64,000 nucleotides of DNA from Pseudomonas viridiflava. Its GTDB lineage: Bacteria; Pseudomonadota; Gammaproteobacteria; Pseudomonadales; Pseudomonadaceae. The stretch lies in NCBI RefSeq assembly GCF_900583165.1, contig NZ_UTKY01000122.1:298120-362119 (forward strand), in the 5' to 3' direction. This document shows positions 8,916 to 17,689 of this stretch, one piece after another. The notes beneath the pieces were generated by a model, which saw only the letters and a program-made list of their open reading frames with translations, did no database searches and was not told where the DNA came from. The translations under genes were made by a program, and so were the position numbers. The first letter of the stretch is position 1. Each line of letters begins with the position of its first letter.

Positions 8916-9268
8916 AAATCACCGAAGACCAAGTCGCCACCTTCTGCCTGAGCCTGCCCGGTGCGCGGGAAGACTACAAATGGGGCGGCGTGCGCGTGTT
9001 CTCGATTGCCGGCAACAAGATGTTCGCCCTGCAAAACCTGCGGGGCGAGTCGTTGGCATTTAAGGTCGACAAGAACCTGTTCCTTGGTCACGTGGACCGC
9101 CCAGGCGTCCACCCGGCACCTTACTTGGCACGCGCCCAGTGGGTCATCATGAACACGCCCTACCCGTTGGGCGCTGAGGAACTGCGGGGCTTGTTGCAAC
9201 GCTCCCACCAGTTGGTGGTGAGTAAGTTGCCCAAGCGCACGCAGATTGGCTTGCGGCTAGAAGATTGA
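8912..9268 (+). CDS. MmcQ/YjbR family protein
   Basis: The product has 118 residues starting 'MKITEDQVATFCLSLPGARE'. The pattern of 'SLPGA', 'VFSIAGNKMFA' and 'FKVD' followed by a C-terminal 'SHQLVVSKLPKR' is that of the YjbR (CyaY-like fold) family, small cytosolic proteins suspected to bind DNA. The ATGA overlap with the LysR gene fixes this start; longer open frames upstream run inside the LysR gene. The function is not established. Confidence 0.82.
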   Translation: MKITEDQVATFCLSLPGAREDYKWGGVRVFSIAGNKMFALQNLRGESLAFKVDKNLFLGHVDRPGVHPAPYLARAQWVIMNTPYPLGAEELRGLLQRSHQLVVSKLPKRTQIGLRLED

Positions 9269-9272
9269 ACAG

Positions 9273-9656
9273 CTAAAGCACTGATAAAAGTGTGCCGCCA
9301 AGGAACAACTGATCCAGCCAGAACACCTGGTGCAGCAACACGATCACCCAGAACAGCACCTGATAAGACACCTTGCGCGTCTTGTGCCGGAACACCTGCT
9401 GGGCGATCAACGCCCCCGGCCAACCGCCCGCCAGCTCCACGGCATGCAGGATATTTTCCGGGGTGCGCCAGCTATTGGTCTGCGCCTTGCGCTTGTCGCT
9501 CCAATACAGAAAAAACGCAATCACGCTGACCACGCCATAGGCCGCCAGCGGGATAAACGTCTCACCGCGCAGCCAGACCAGCGCCGCACCCAACAGCGGT
9601 GCCGCGCACAGCAGTACGAAAAGCGCCGCTTTGAGGCGCGGGTGCTGAATCGTCAT
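9273..9656 (-). CDS. DUF1294 membrane protein
   Basis: The 127-residue product has hydrophobic helices near residues 12-50 and 90-110. Between them lies 'YWSDKRKAQTNSWRTPE', then 'ELAGGWPGALIAQQVFRHKT', the hallmark of DUF1294. Some family members carry an extra N-terminal cold-shock domain; this one does not. The start overlaps the stop of uppP (ATGA on the minus strand at 9653-9656), so the two genes are translationally coupled. The role is unknown. Confidence 0.85.
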   Translation of the reverse strand: MTIQHPRLKAALFVLLCAAPLLGAALVWLRGETFIPLAAYGVVSVIAFFLYWSDKRKAQTNSWRTPENILHAVELAGGWPGALIAQQVFRHKTRKVSYQVLFWVIVLLHQVFWLDQLFLGGTLLSVL

Positions 9657-10483
9657 GCCTGGGCCGACGCCCAATCAATCCAACCAAACTGCCAGGTCGC
9701 CAGGATCAGCAAGCCAAACCCGATGCGGTACCAGGCAAACGCCGCATAGCTGTGGCTGGCGATAAACTTGAGCAGGCCCTTGACCGCAATCATCGCGAAG
9801 ATGAACGAGGTGACGAAGCCAATCGCGAATACCGGCAAGTCAGCCGGCTGGAACAGATCACGGTACTTATAGCCCGAGTACACCGCTGCACCCACCATGG
9901 TCGGCATCGCCAGGAAGAACGAGAACTCAGTCGCCGTCTTGCGCGACAACCCGAACAATAGGCCGCCGATAATGGTCGAGCCCGAACGGGACGTGCCCGG
10001 GATCATCGCCAGGCATTGGGCAAAGCCGACTTTGAGCGCATCTTTCCAGGTGATGTCGTCGACGGTTTCGGCGTGCACTTCATGCTCGCGACGTTCGGCC
10101 CACAACATGATGACGCCGCCAATGACCAAGGCCGTGGCCACGGTGATCGGGTTGAACAGGTAGTGGTGAATCAGGTCGGCAAACATCACCCCCAACACCA
10201 CCGCCGGCAAGAACGCGATCAACAGGTTGGCGGTAAAGCGCTGGGCGTTGCGCTGGGTCGGCAGGCCGGTGACCACATCAAGGATCTTGCCGCGAAACTC
10301 CCAGACCACGGCCAGGATGGCGCCCAATTGAATGATGATGTTGAACGCCATTGCGCGTTCACCGCCGAAGTCGAGCAAGTCGGCAACGATGATCTGGTGG
10401 CCGGTGCTGGAAATCGGCAGGAACTCGGTGAGCCCCTCCACAACACCTAGAATCAACGCCTGAATGGCGGTCCAAAAATCCAT
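9653..10483 (-). CDS. uppP: Undecaprenyl-diphosphatase (bacitracin resistance protein)
   Basis: The 276-residue polytopic inner-membrane enzyme recycles undecaprenyl diphosphate to the monophosphate carrier used for peptidoglycan and O-antigen. The two diagnostic motifs are present: 'EGLTEFLPISSTGH' near residue 17 with the catalytic Glu residues, and 'PGTSRSGST' near 165 for phosphate binding. The start at 10483 (MDFWTAIQ) matches family length; the open frame extends 10 codons upstream without a ribosome site. A DUF1294 gene follows in overlap. Confidence 0.95.
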   Translation of the reverse strand: MDFWTAIQALILGVVEGLTEFLPISSTGHQIIVADLLDFGGERAMAFNIIIQLGAILAVVWEFRGKILDVVTGLPTQRNAQRFTANLLIAFLPAVVLGVMFADLIHHYLFNPITVATALVIGGVIMLWAERREHEVHAETVDDITWKDALKVGFAQCLAMIPGTSRSGSTIIGGLLFGLSRKTATEFSFFLAMPTMVGAAVYSGYKYRDLFQPADLPVFAIGFVTSFIFAMIAVKGLLKFIASHSYAAFAWYRIGFGLLILATWQFGWIDWASAQA

Positions 10484-10553
10484 GCTTCCCCCAAAGGTCA
10501 TGCGCTGTGGCATGCCTTGATAATCTTTTTTAGTGGTTCACTGACGCGAAGGC

Positions 10554-10576
10554 CCGGTGCTTATTATCAACACCGG
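10554..10576. promoter_or_regulatory. Dyad between uppP and the chemoreceptor gene
   Basis: CCGGTG (10554-10559) and CACCGG (10571-10576) form a perfect inverted repeat with an 11-base AT-rich centre. It lies between the two divergent genes. It could be a regulator site; no T tract argues for a terminator. Confidence 0.3.
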
Positions 10577-10703
10577 CATGCAAAAAATCCGTGAAAAATC
10601 AGACAGTACTCAGGTTTTCCGAATACAGGCCGAAAGCCTATCAGACACGCGGGAAAAGTCGATGCAGCACCCACAATTATAAAAAGCACGGAGTGACAGG
10701 ACG

Positions 10704-12338
10704 ATGAACAGTTTGCGCAATATGTCGATCAGCCGACGCCTCTGGCTGATCCTGATAGTCGCCGTGCTGATGCTGCTGGCCTTGGGCTTATTGATGCTCA
10801 AGCAAATTCACGACGACCTTTACCAAGCCAAGCGCCAGCAGACCCAGCACGTGGTGCAAACCGCGAGCGGCATCCTGACGTTCTACCAGGGTCTCGAGAA
10901 AACCGGCGTCATGACCCGCGAAGCCGCGCAAAAGCAGGCCCTGAGCGTGGTGCGAGGCTTGCGCTACGACCATGACGACTACTTCTGGATCAACGACCTC
11001 ACGCCCGTGATGATCATGCACCCGACCAACCCCAAGCTCGACGGCCAGAACCTTTCGGCCATTCGCGACCCGGACGGCTTTGCGGTGTTCAACGAGTTCG
11101 TCGTGCTGGCCAAGGCCAAGGGCGCGGGCATCGTCAATTACCGCTGGCCTAAGCCGGGCGCCGACGCGCCGGTGGCCAAGACCTCGTATATCCAACTGTT
11201 CGAACCCTGGGGCTGGATCATCGGCTCTGGCGTATACGTTGACGACGTGCAGGCCGAGTTCAACGGCCAAGTCTGGAAAGCCTCGTTTATCGGGCTGGGC
11301 ATCGCCCTGGTGATGGCCTTGCTGGTCACGCTGATTGCCCGCAGTATCGTGCGCCCGCTGCAGGCGGCGGTAAACGCCATGGGTAATATTGCCAGCGGTG
11401 AAAGCGACCTGACCCGCAGCCTCGATACACACGGCCAGGACGAAGTCACCCAACTGTCGCACCACTTCAACAGCTTCACCGCCAAGCTGCGCCAGGTCGT
11501 CAGCCAATTGCAGGCATGCGCCAATGCGCTGGGCCAGTCCTCCCAAGAGCTGGGCACGAATGCCAGCCAAGCCCATGACCGCAGCCAACAACAGTCGCAG
11601 CAGATGGAATTGGTGGCCACTGCCATCAATGAAGTCACCTACGGCGTGCAGGATGTGGCCAAGAACGCCGAACACGCCGCCAGCGAGATGCGCGACGCCC
11701 AGGCCCAGGCGCAGCAAGGCCAGGTCAATATCGACGGCAGCCTGCAACAGATCGATCAGCTCTCCACTACCATCAGCCAGGCCGTGGAGGTGATACGCAC
11801 ACTGTCCAGCGAAAGCACGCAGATTGGCGGTGTGTTGGAGGTGATCCGCTCCATCGCCGACCAGACCAACCTGCTGGCGCTCAACGCCGCGATTGAAGCA
11901 GCCCGCGCCGGCGAGCAAGGCCGAGGGTTCGCGGTGGTGGCCGATGAAGTGCGTCTTTTGGCCCAGCGTACGCAAAAGTCCACCGCCGAGATCCAGGCGA
12001 TGATCGAGCGGCTTCAAGGGCATTCCGAGGCGGCTGTGAAGGTGATCAGCGACAGCCACAGCGCGTCGCAACTGACCATCGAACAAGCCGGCCAGGCCGG
12101 GGCCAGCCTCACCGCCATCGGCCAGGCGCTGCGTAACCTCAATGGCCTGAACGCGTCGATTGCCAGCGCCACCTTGCAACAGGCGCATGTGGTGGAAGAC
12201 ATCAACCAGAACGTTACCCAGGCAGCCGGGCTGTCCCATAGCACGGCGTTGGCGGCAGAGCAGTCGAGTGTGGCCAGCGCGCACTTGCACTCATTAAGCG
12301 AACAACTCAACGGACTGCTGCGCCAATTCAAAGTCTAA
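10704..12338 (+). CDS. Methyl-accepting chemotaxis protein with single-Cache sensor
   Basis: The 544-residue transmembrane chemoreceptor has helix 1 at about 12-33, a periplasmic domain at 35-190, helix 2 at 195-212, a HAMP domain to about 270 and a cytoplasmic signalling region. The sensor carries 'DDYFWINDLTPVMIMHP' and 'GWIIGSGVYVDDV', typical of sCache_2 domains that bind small carboxylates. The CheA/CheW contact tip reads 'DQTNLLALNAAIEAARAGEQ'. There is no C-terminal CheR-binding pentapeptide. The ligand cannot be told from the sequence. Confidence 0.93.
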   Translation: MNSLRNMSISRRLWLILIVAVLMLLALGLLMLKQIHDDLYQAKRQQTQHVVQTASGILTFYQGLEKTGVMTREAAQKQALSVVRGLRYDHDDYFWINDLTPVMIMHPTNPKLDGQNLSAIRDPDGFAVFNEFVVLAKAKGAGIVNYRWPKPGADAPVAKTSYIQLFEPWGWIIGSGVYVDDVQAEFNGQVWKASFIGLGIALVMALLVTLIARSIVRPLQAAVNAMGNIASGESDLTRSLDTHGQDEVTQLSHHFNSFTAKLRQVVSQLQACANALGQSSQELGTNASQAHDRSQQQSQQMELVATAINEVTYGVQDVAKNAEHAASEMRDAQAQAQQGQVNIDGSLQQIDQLSTTISQAVEVIRTLSSESTQIGGVLEVIRSIADQTNLLALNAAIEAARAGEQGRGFAVVADEVRLLAQRTQKSTAEIQAMIERLQGHSEAAVKVISDSHSASQLTIEQAGQAGASLTAIGQALRNLNGLNASIASATLQQAHVVEDINQNVTQAAGLSHSTALAAEQSSVASAHLHSLSEQLNGLLRQFKV

Positions 12339-12433
12339 TAATGATCCAAATGTGGGAGGGCCCTCCTGTGGTTTGAAGATTGCTGGCCTGTGGTTACAAT
12401 CCCCGCCCTCTCCCACTCTCCCAAGGAACTGCC

Positions 12434-12997
12434 ATGTCCGGGCTTGAATTGTTCGCCGCCGCCCTGGGGGTGATCGCTGTCTGGCTGACGGTCAAGCAAA
12501 ACCCCTGGTGCTGGCCCATTGGCCTGGTGATGGTGGTGCTGTACACCTGGGTGTTCTACGACGTGAAACTGTATTCGGACATGCTGCTGCAAGTGGTCTA
12601 CGCCGCGCTGCAAGTCTACGGCTGGTGGCAATGGACGCGCGCCGGCGAGATCAAGCAAGGCCGCCAGGTCACCAGCCTCGGTTGGCCTGCGATCTCTGCC
12701 AGCCTGGCCGTGGGCGCCGTGGGCAGCCTGTTGCTCGGTGCCGCCATGGCTCACTGGACCGACGCCGCCCAACCGTGGCTCGACGCGGCCCTCACCGGTT
12801 TCAGCCTGGTGGCACAAATGTGGATGGCGCAGAAGCGCGTGCAATGCTGGGCGCTGTGGATTGTCGTGGACGTGATCTTCGTTGGGCTATTCCTCTACAA
12901 AGGCCTTTACCTCACCGCCGCCCTCTACGCACTGTTTACCGTAATCGCTGTGCAAGGCTGGCGTGAATGGCGCACCGACCCGGCGTTGCAGTCGTGA
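12434..12997 (+). CDS. pnuC: Nicotinamide riboside transporter PnuC
   Basis: The 187-residue inner-membrane protein shows 'NPWCWPIGLVMVVLYTWVFY', 'YAALQVYGWWQW' and a later 'VQCWALWIVVDVIFVGLFLYKGLY', the Trp-rich substrate channel of PnuC. It facilitates uptake of nicotinamide riboside, which is trapped by phosphorylation. The adjacent overlapping gene encodes just such a kinase, which supports this substrate. The start at 12434 has a ribosome site (CCAAGGAACT); an earlier in-frame start at 12380 would add a hydrophilic, unlikely leader. Confidence 0.9.
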   Translation: MSGLELFAAALGVIAVWLTVKQNPWCWPIGLVMVVLYTWVFYDVKLYSDMLLQVVYAALQVYGWWQWTRAGEIKQGRQVTSLGWPAISASLAVGAVGSLLLGAAMAHWTDAAQPWLDAALTGFSLVAQMWMAQKRVQCWALWIVVDVIFVGLFLYKGLYLTAALYALFTVIAVQGWREWRTDPALQS

Positions 12998-13518
12998 AGG
13001 TGGTGGTACTGGCAGGCCCGGAATCCAGCGGCAAAAGCTGGTTGGCGGCGCAACTGCACAAGCACTTTGGTGGCTTGATGGTCGGCGAATACGTGCGTCA
13101 CTTCATCGATCACCATCAACGCGACACCTGCCTGGCAGACATCCCCGCCATCGCCCACGGCCAACTCGCCTGGGAGGATGCCGCCCGCGCCGAACAGCCC
13201 AACCTGCTGATCCTCGATACGCATTTGCTCACCAACAAGCTGTGGAGCCTGACGCTGTTTGGCGACTACCCAAAATGGCTGGACAGCGCACTGCTGGCGC
13301 GTCACTACGATCTGCACCTGCTGTTGTCGCCGGAGGATGTGGAGTGGACCGCTGATGGCCAGCGTTGCCAGCCTGAATTGGCGGATCGCCGGACGTTTTT
13401 CCAGGGCAGCCTGGAGTGGATGCAGCTGCATCGGCAGCCGGTGGTGGTGATTCGGGGAGATTGGGAGGCGCGCAGACAAGCGGCATTTTCAGCCGTGCAA
13501 CAACTGCTTCAGGCATAA
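12994..13518 (+). CDS. NadR-like nicotinamide riboside kinase
   Basis: The product is a P-loop ATPase of 174 residues with Walker A GPESSGKS at residues 8-15. It continues with 'GEYVRHFID' and 'LLILDTHLLTNKLW', matching the kinase domain of NadR without the adenylyltransferase domain or helix-turn-helix. It should phosphorylate imported nicotinamide riboside to NMN. I chose the GTG at 12994, which forms a GTGA overlap with the pnuC stop and puts the P-loop next to the N-terminus as in homologues. An ATG at 12967 would add nine residues. Confidence 0.85.
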   Translation: MKVVVLAGPESSGKSWLAAQLHKHFGGLMVGEYVRHFIDHHQRDTCLADIPAIAHGQLAWEDAARAEQPNLLILDTHLLTNKLWSLTLFGDYPKWLDSALLARHYDLHLLLSPEDVEWTADGQRCQPELADRRTFFQGSLEWMQLHRQPVVVIRGDWEARRQAAFSAVQQLLQA

Positions 13519-13529
13519 CACACTGCCCC

Positions 13530-13618
13530 TGTGGGAGCGGGCTTGCTCGCGAAAGCGGTGGATCAGTCAACGCATCTTCGTCTGACACACCGCATTCGCG
13601 AGCAAGCCCGCTCCCACA
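13530..13618. repeat. REPIN (two inverted REP sequences)
   Basis: 'TGTGGGAGCGGGCTTGCTCGCG' at the left end is repeated as its reverse complement at the right end, with about 45 bases between. This is a typical Pseudomonas REP doublet, sitting between the convergent kinase and ggt genes, where it may also serve as a bidirectional terminator. Confidence 0.9.
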
Positions 13619-13637
13619 TTTTTGACCGCGTCAGGCG

Positions 13638-15362
13638 TTAGTAGCCCAGCGACAGCCCCGTGTTACGACGCGGGTCGTTCGCCCCGTAGAATCGATTGTT
13701 GCCCACCGGCTTGCCATCCAACGACGGCGCTCCGACCAGGATTGCGGCCAAGTGGTTGGCGTCCTGCGGCCCTGCGAATTTATGCCCCCAGCTTTCCAGG
13801 ATCTTCTGGGTGTCGGGGCTGACCGCGAAGGTTTCGAGGTTGGTGGTGTCAGGCATCCACTGTTGGTGGAAGCGCGGCGCATCTACGGCTTCCTGGATGT
13901 TCATCTTGTAGTCGATGACATTCAGGATCGTCAGCAGGGTCGCGGTAATGATGCGACTGCCACCCGGCGTGCCCACCACCATCACTGCCTTGCCGTCCTT
14001 AGTCACGATGGTCGGGCTCATCGACGACAGCGGCGCCTTGCCCGGTGCGATGGCGTTGGCCTCTCCCTGCACCAGGCCGTACATGTTCGGCACGCCGACC
14101 TTGACGGTAAAGTCGTCCATTTCATCGTTGAGAATCACCCCGGTCTTGCTCGCCATCACGCCCGCACCGAACCAGTCGTTGAGGGTGTAGGTGACCGAGA
14201 CGGCGTTGCCCCACTTGTCGACGATGGAATAGTGGGTGGTGTTATTACCTTCGTGGGGCGACACGCCTGGCTTGATCGCCTGGGAATCACCGGCCTTTTT
14301 AGGGTCGATGGCGTCACGCAGTTTGGCCGCGTAGTTTTTGTCCAGCAGATGCTCGATCGGGTTCTTCACGAAGTCCGGGTCGCCCAGGTAGCTGTTGCGG
14401 TCCACGTAAGCGTGGCGCATGGCTTCGATCTGGTAGTGCAGGCCCTGGGCCGAGTGATAGCCCAGGTCGGCCATCGGGTAGCCTTCAAGGATGTTCATAA
14501 TCTGGCAGATCACCACACCACCCGAGCTCGGCGGCGGCGCCGAGACGACGTGGTAGCCACGGTAGTCGCACTCGATCGGCGCCAGTTCGCGGGTCTTGTA
14601 CTTGTCCAGGTCAGCCTGGGTGATGATGCCTTTGCCGGCCTGGCTGGAATCCACCAAGGCCTTGGCGACCCAACCTTTATAGAAACCGTCGCTGCCTTTG
14701 GCCGAGATTTCCTTGAGGGTCTTGGCCAGGTCTTTCTGCACCAGCTTCTGGCCCACCTGCATCGGTTGGCCGTTATGCAGAAAGATGCCGCGCATGTCCT
14801 GGTCTTTTTCGAACTCGCCGGTGGCCGTGTGCAGCAGGTCGATATCGCCCTGCTCCAGGGCAAAGCCGTTTTCCGCCAGTTTGATGGCCGGGGCAATGAC
14901 TTGGGCGCGCTTGAGGGTGCCGTACTTGCTCAGGGCCAGTTCCATGCCGGACACAGTGCCAGGTACGCCGACCGCCAAGTGGCCCTTGGCGCTAAGGCCT
15001 TCGACGACGTTGCCGTCCTTGTCCAGGTACATGTTGGCGGTTGCCGCAAGCGGGGCTTTTTCGCGGAAGTCGAGGAAGGTCTTGCGCCCGTCGGCCAGTT
15101 GCACGGTCATGAAACCGCCACCGCCCAGGTTACCCGCTGCCGGGTACACCACCGCCAACGCATAGCCCACGGCCACGGCAGCATCTACCGCGTTGCCGCC
15201 GGCCTTGAGTACATCCACGCCGACATGAGTGGCCAAATGCTGGGCCGTTACCACCATGCCATTTTCACCGGCCACCGGGGCCTGGGAAGCGGCGTGCACG
15301 CCGCTCACGGTTAACACCAGTGCAGTGGCAATCAGGGTGCGGCTGAAGGGTTGGTATTTCAT
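13638..15362 (-). CDS. ggt: Gamma-glutamyltransferase (gamma-glutamyltranspeptidase)
   Basis: The 574-residue precursor is exported (signal peptide ending near residue 24) and self-cleaves before Thr375 in 'EGNNTTHYSI', giving large and small subunits. 'GGGGFMTVQLADGRKTFLDFREKAP' lies across residues 80-104; its Arg in 'FREKAP' binds the gamma-glutamyl carboxylate. 'PPPSSGGV' and a C-terminal 'GGSRIITATLL' complete the active site. The enzyme hydrolyses or transfers the gamma-glutamyl group of glutathione in the periplasm, feeding Cys-Gly back to the cell. It stands alone between a REPIN and a regulator gene. Confidence 0.95.
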   Translation of the reverse strand: MKYQPFSRTLIATALVLTVSGVHAASQAPVAGENGMVVTAQHLATHVGVDVLKAGGNAVDAAVAVGYALAVVYPAAGNLGGGGFMTVQLADGRKTFLDFREKAPLAATANMYLDKDGNVVEGLSAKGHLAVGVPGTVSGMELALSKYGTLKRAQVIAPAIKLAENGFALEQGDIDLLHTATGEFEKDQDMRGIFLHNGQPMQVGQKLVQKDLAKTLKEISAKGSDGFYKGWVAKALVDSSQAGKGIITQADLDKYKTRELAPIECDYRGYHVVSAPPPSSGGVVICQIMNILEGYPMADLGYHSAQGLHYQIEAMRHAYVDRNSYLGDPDFVKNPIEHLLDKNYAAKLRDAIDPKKAGDSQAIKPGVSPHEGNNTTHYSIVDKWGNAVSVTYTLNDWFGAGVMASKTGVILNDEMDDFTVKVGVPNMYGLVQGEANAIAPGKAPLSSMSPTIVTKDGKAVMVVGTPGGSRIITATLLTILNVIDYKMNIQEAVDAPRFHQQWMPDTTNLETFAVSPDTQKILESWGHKFAGPQDANHLAAILVGAPSLDGKPVGNNRFYGANDPRRNTGLSLGY

Positions 15363-15491
15363 CCATGGCTACTCTGGTTATTGAGATGCACCAAAATAGC
15401 CCGTCCCGAATTTAATCCCCAGCGCAATGGCGTTTTTATTACAGAACTTGTCGGTCATGGAACGGCCGTGTGCAGACCTACCCTTCAGAGG

Positions 15492-16499
15492 TTATTTAAC
15501 CAGCCGCTTTTCTTTTGACGGGCGATAACCAAAGTACGCGCTGTAGCACTTGCTGAAGTGGCTCGGGGAAACAAACCCACACGCCACCAACACGTCCACC
15601 TGAGACAACTCGGTGTGCTGCAGCAAGCGCCGCGCCTCGGTGACCCGCAACTCCATGTAATAGCGTTGCGGCGTGGTACCCAGTTGTTCCTTGAACAGGC
15701 GTTCGAGCTGGCGGCGTGAGCGCCCGGCATACACCGCAAGTTGGTCAAGCTCCAGGGGCTCTTCAAGGTTGGCATCCATCAGCTTGACGACTTCACGCAA
15801 GGGCGCACTGACGCTGACGTTTTCAGTAGGCTTGATCCGCCGGTAGCGGGATTCTTCAAAGGCCAAAATGTCTTCAATGCCCTCGACCAAGGCTTTGCCA
15901 TGCAACCCTTTGATCCAGTCCAACGCCATGTGAAATGCACCCGAGGGGCTCGAGGCCGTCAGGCGGTCGCGGTCGATGACATAGGGTTCACTGGTGACTT
16001 GCGCGGCTTTGGACACCTCCGTCAGGGCGGGGCGATGCTCAGGGTGGATAGCGCAGCGATAGTCGTGCAAGAGACCGGCGCGGCCAAGAAACCATGAACC
16101 GTTCCACAGCCCGGCCAGGTTGATACCCTGCTCCGCAGCGCTGCGCAACAGATGGATGAGGTCGTCACCGGCCTTGAGTTCAGTCCGGAAACCACCACAG
16201 ATAACCAGCAGGTCGAGGTCTTTGAGTGCTGCCGTGTCCAGTCGTGCATCGGGTCGGATGACCAAGCCCAGGTCGCTGACCACTTCACCCTCGCAGCAAC
16301 CAAACGTGCGCGAGGCAAAGAGATCGGGACGCAGCAGGTTGGCAGTGACGAGCGTGTCGAGCGTCTGGGTGAATGCGGGCAGGGAGAAATGTTCCAGCAA
16401 CAAGAAACCGACGCGGGTTACCAACGTCGGTTGCTGGGTTTCATTAAGGTAGCGCAGGTTCTTGCCTTTCATGCCACCGCTGAATTGACGTCTTTCCAT
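15492..16499 (-). CDS. GlxA-type transcriptional regulator (DJ-1/PfpI domain plus AraC HTH)
   Basis: The 335-residue protein has an N-terminal DJ-1/PfpI-like sensor domain (about 20-195; 'VGFLLLEHFSLPAF', 'LDLLVICGGF') and two AraC-type helix-turn-helix motifs at about 230-330 ('LAVYAGRSRRQLERLFKEQL', 'VACGFVSPSHFSKCYSAYFG'). Related Pseudomonas regulators control arginine, carnitine and glycine-betaine catabolism. This one is not next to such genes, so its regulon is open. The start at 16499 is the first ATG after 'MGRPS', which lacks a ribosome site. Confidence 0.85.
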   Translation of the reverse strand: MERRQFSGGMKGKNLRYLNETQQPTLVTRVGFLLLEHFSLPAFTQTLDTLVTANLLRPDLFASRTFGCCEGEVVSDLGLVIRPDARLDTAALKDLDLLVICGGFRTELKAGDDLIHLLRSAAEQGINLAGLWNGSWFLGRAGLLHDYRCAIHPEHRPALTEVSKAAQVTSEPYVIDRDRLTASSPSGAFHMALDWIKGLHGKALVEGIEDILAFEESRYRRIKPTENVSVSAPLREVVKLMDANLEEPLELDQLAVYAGRSRRQLERLFKEQLGTTPQRYYMELRVTEARRLLQHTELSQVDVLVACGFVSPSHFSKCYSAYFGYRPSKEKRLVK

Positions 16500-16760
16500 C
16501 GAGGGTCGGCCCACTTTTATTTGTAATTGGTGCAGTGGGCGCCATCTTAAAGGATGGGCGCTGAGAACCGGCGAAAACTTGAAGCTACCGTGGTTGGCTG
16601 ATCATGCGTATTACGTCACCGCGCAGACCCCAGGCGCCAGGCGCCTCGCGCCTATCTGATACGGTATTTTGAATGCTATCTGCGTCTGTACCGAAATCTG
16701 CCATGGGCCCACAATAGGCGCCATCCCGACACTTCTGTCGTCCTGACCTTCGGAGCCCTT

Positions 16761-16844
16761 ATGACCAAAATGGCACTTTTCCTGTTCGGCTTTTTGGTGT
16801 TGACCATCGGTATCGGCTTGCTGGCGACGATTTCTCCGGTCTGA
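16761..16844 (+). CDS. 27-residue putative small membrane protein
   Basis: ATG at 16761 is preceded by CGGAG at 6-base spacing and opens a 27-codon frame ending at 16844. The peptide starts MTKMALFLFGF and ends ATISPV, one hydrophobic helix with a Lys near the start, the usual form of a single-pass small protein. It is convergent with the lysE-like gene, 3 bases away. No homologue comes to mind. The evidence is the ribosome site, the tight fit in the gap and the composition. Confidence 0.5.
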   Translation: MTKMALFLFGFLVLTIGIGLLATISPV

Positions 16845-16847
16845 CGC

Positions 16848-17456
16848 TTACGTGGCAAACAGCATCGGGTACAGCGACAGCACCAACAACCCGGCCATCG
16901 ACCAGTTGAACACCCTCAGCCAACGGGGCTCGCGCAACACATTGCGCAAGCCCGTGCCGCAACCTACCCACACACAGACGCTGGGCAGATTGACCACTGC
17001 AAACACCAGTGCGATCACCAACACATTGGTGATATACCCCTCGGCGGGCGTATAGGTGGTAATGGCCCCCAGCGCCATGATCCATGCCTTGGGGTTAACC
17101 CACTGAAATGCTGCAGCGCCGAGGAATGTCATCGGCTTGCCGCGTTCGTCATTGCTTTCAGACATGCCCCCCGCCGTGGCAATTTTCCATGCCAGGTACA
17201 ACAGGTACGCAGCGCCCACGTAACGCAATACGGCGTAGGCCCATGGAAATACCTTGAACACCTCGCCCAAGCCAAGGCCGACCGAGATCACCAAAACCAT
17301 GAAGCCGACACTGATCCCCAGGGCGTGAGGCATCGAACGCCGAAACCCGTAATTCACGCCAGACGCCAACAGCATGGTGTTATTAGGGCCTGGCGTAATC
17401 GAGGACACGAAGGCAAAGAGCACAAAGGCTGATAAGAGACTGCTAGACATGATCAT
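16848..17456 (-). CDS. LysE/RhtB family amino-acid exporter
   Basis: The product is about 202 residues from the ATG at 17456 (or 200 from 17450). Five to six hydrophobic helices are visible. 'FVSSITPGPNNTMLLASGVNYG' near the N-terminus is the diagnostic LysE/RhtB motif, and 'FQWVNPKAWIMALGAI' in the middle is the second. The protein should export an amino acid or its derivative from the cytoplasm. The open frame extends 31 codons upstream through a hydrophilic Arg/Tyr-rich stretch that is not conserved in the family, so I reject the longer start. Confidence 0.9.
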   Translation of the reverse strand: MIMSSSLLSAFVLFAFVSSITPGPNNTMLLASGVNYGFRRSMPHALGISVGFMVLVISVGLGLGEVFKVFPWAYAVLRYVGAAYLLYLAWKIATAGGMSESNDERGKPMTFLGAAAFQWVNPKAWIMALGAITTYTPAEGYITNVLVIALVFAVVNLPSVCVWVGCGTGLRNVLREPRWLRVFNWSMAGLLVLSLYPMLFAT

Positions 17457-17578
17457 GGTGCGGGGTCCAAACAAAGGGGTATGCCTGCGACAGTAGTGGG
17501 TTGCGCGCAAAGTCGGCCCATACAGATAAATGCGGATCAAGGCATACACTTTTCTGAGCGCCAGGCGTAGCTCAACCT

Positions 17579-17610
17579 TTTCACAAACCTTTCACAGGCG
17601 CTGGCCTATG
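17579..17610 (+). promoter_or_regulatory. PhoB-box-like direct repeat plus -10 (copy B)
   Basis: TTTCACA at 17579-17585 is repeated exactly at 17590-17596 with a 4-base spacer. Eight bases later comes CCTATG as a -10-like hexamer. Exact 7-4-7 direct repeats followed closely by a -10 are the hallmark of Pho boxes. The block shares the TTTTCACAAA and GGCCTAT words with copy A at 251-281. Confidence 0.45.
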
Positions 17611-17615
17611 GTAGA

Positions 17616-17670
17616 CCCAGCTCCTAATGAACATCCTTTTAGCCCGCACGCCCCATGCGGGCTTTTCTTT
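17616..17670 (+). ncRNA. Candidate short non-coding transcript B
   Basis: The region between the promoter-like block and the terminator at 17641-17670 would give an RNA of about 50 nt. An ATG at 17627 opens a frame, but it runs through the terminator stem and into the antisense of the Gly-rich lipoprotein gene, so I treat the unit as non-coding. It matches copy A in its ends and differs in its middle. Confidence 0.4.
17641..17670 (+). terminator. Rho-independent terminator
   Basis: AGCCCGCA (17641-17648) pairs with TGCGGGCT (17656-17663) and is followed by TTTCTTT. It ends transcript B and shares its stem sequence with the terminator at 324-352. Confidence 0.8.
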
Positions 17671-17689
17671 GCCCGGCATTTACCCCAGG

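Noticed and set aside
10788..12290. 500-codon minus-strand frame
   Set aside because: It is the shadow of the sCache chemoreceptor gene; the composition (Ala, Gly, His, Gln) is that of a reversed GC-rich gene.
13752..15314. 520-codon plus-strand frame
   Set aside because: It is antisense to ggt, which has complete catalytic motifs; no independent evidence supports the frame.
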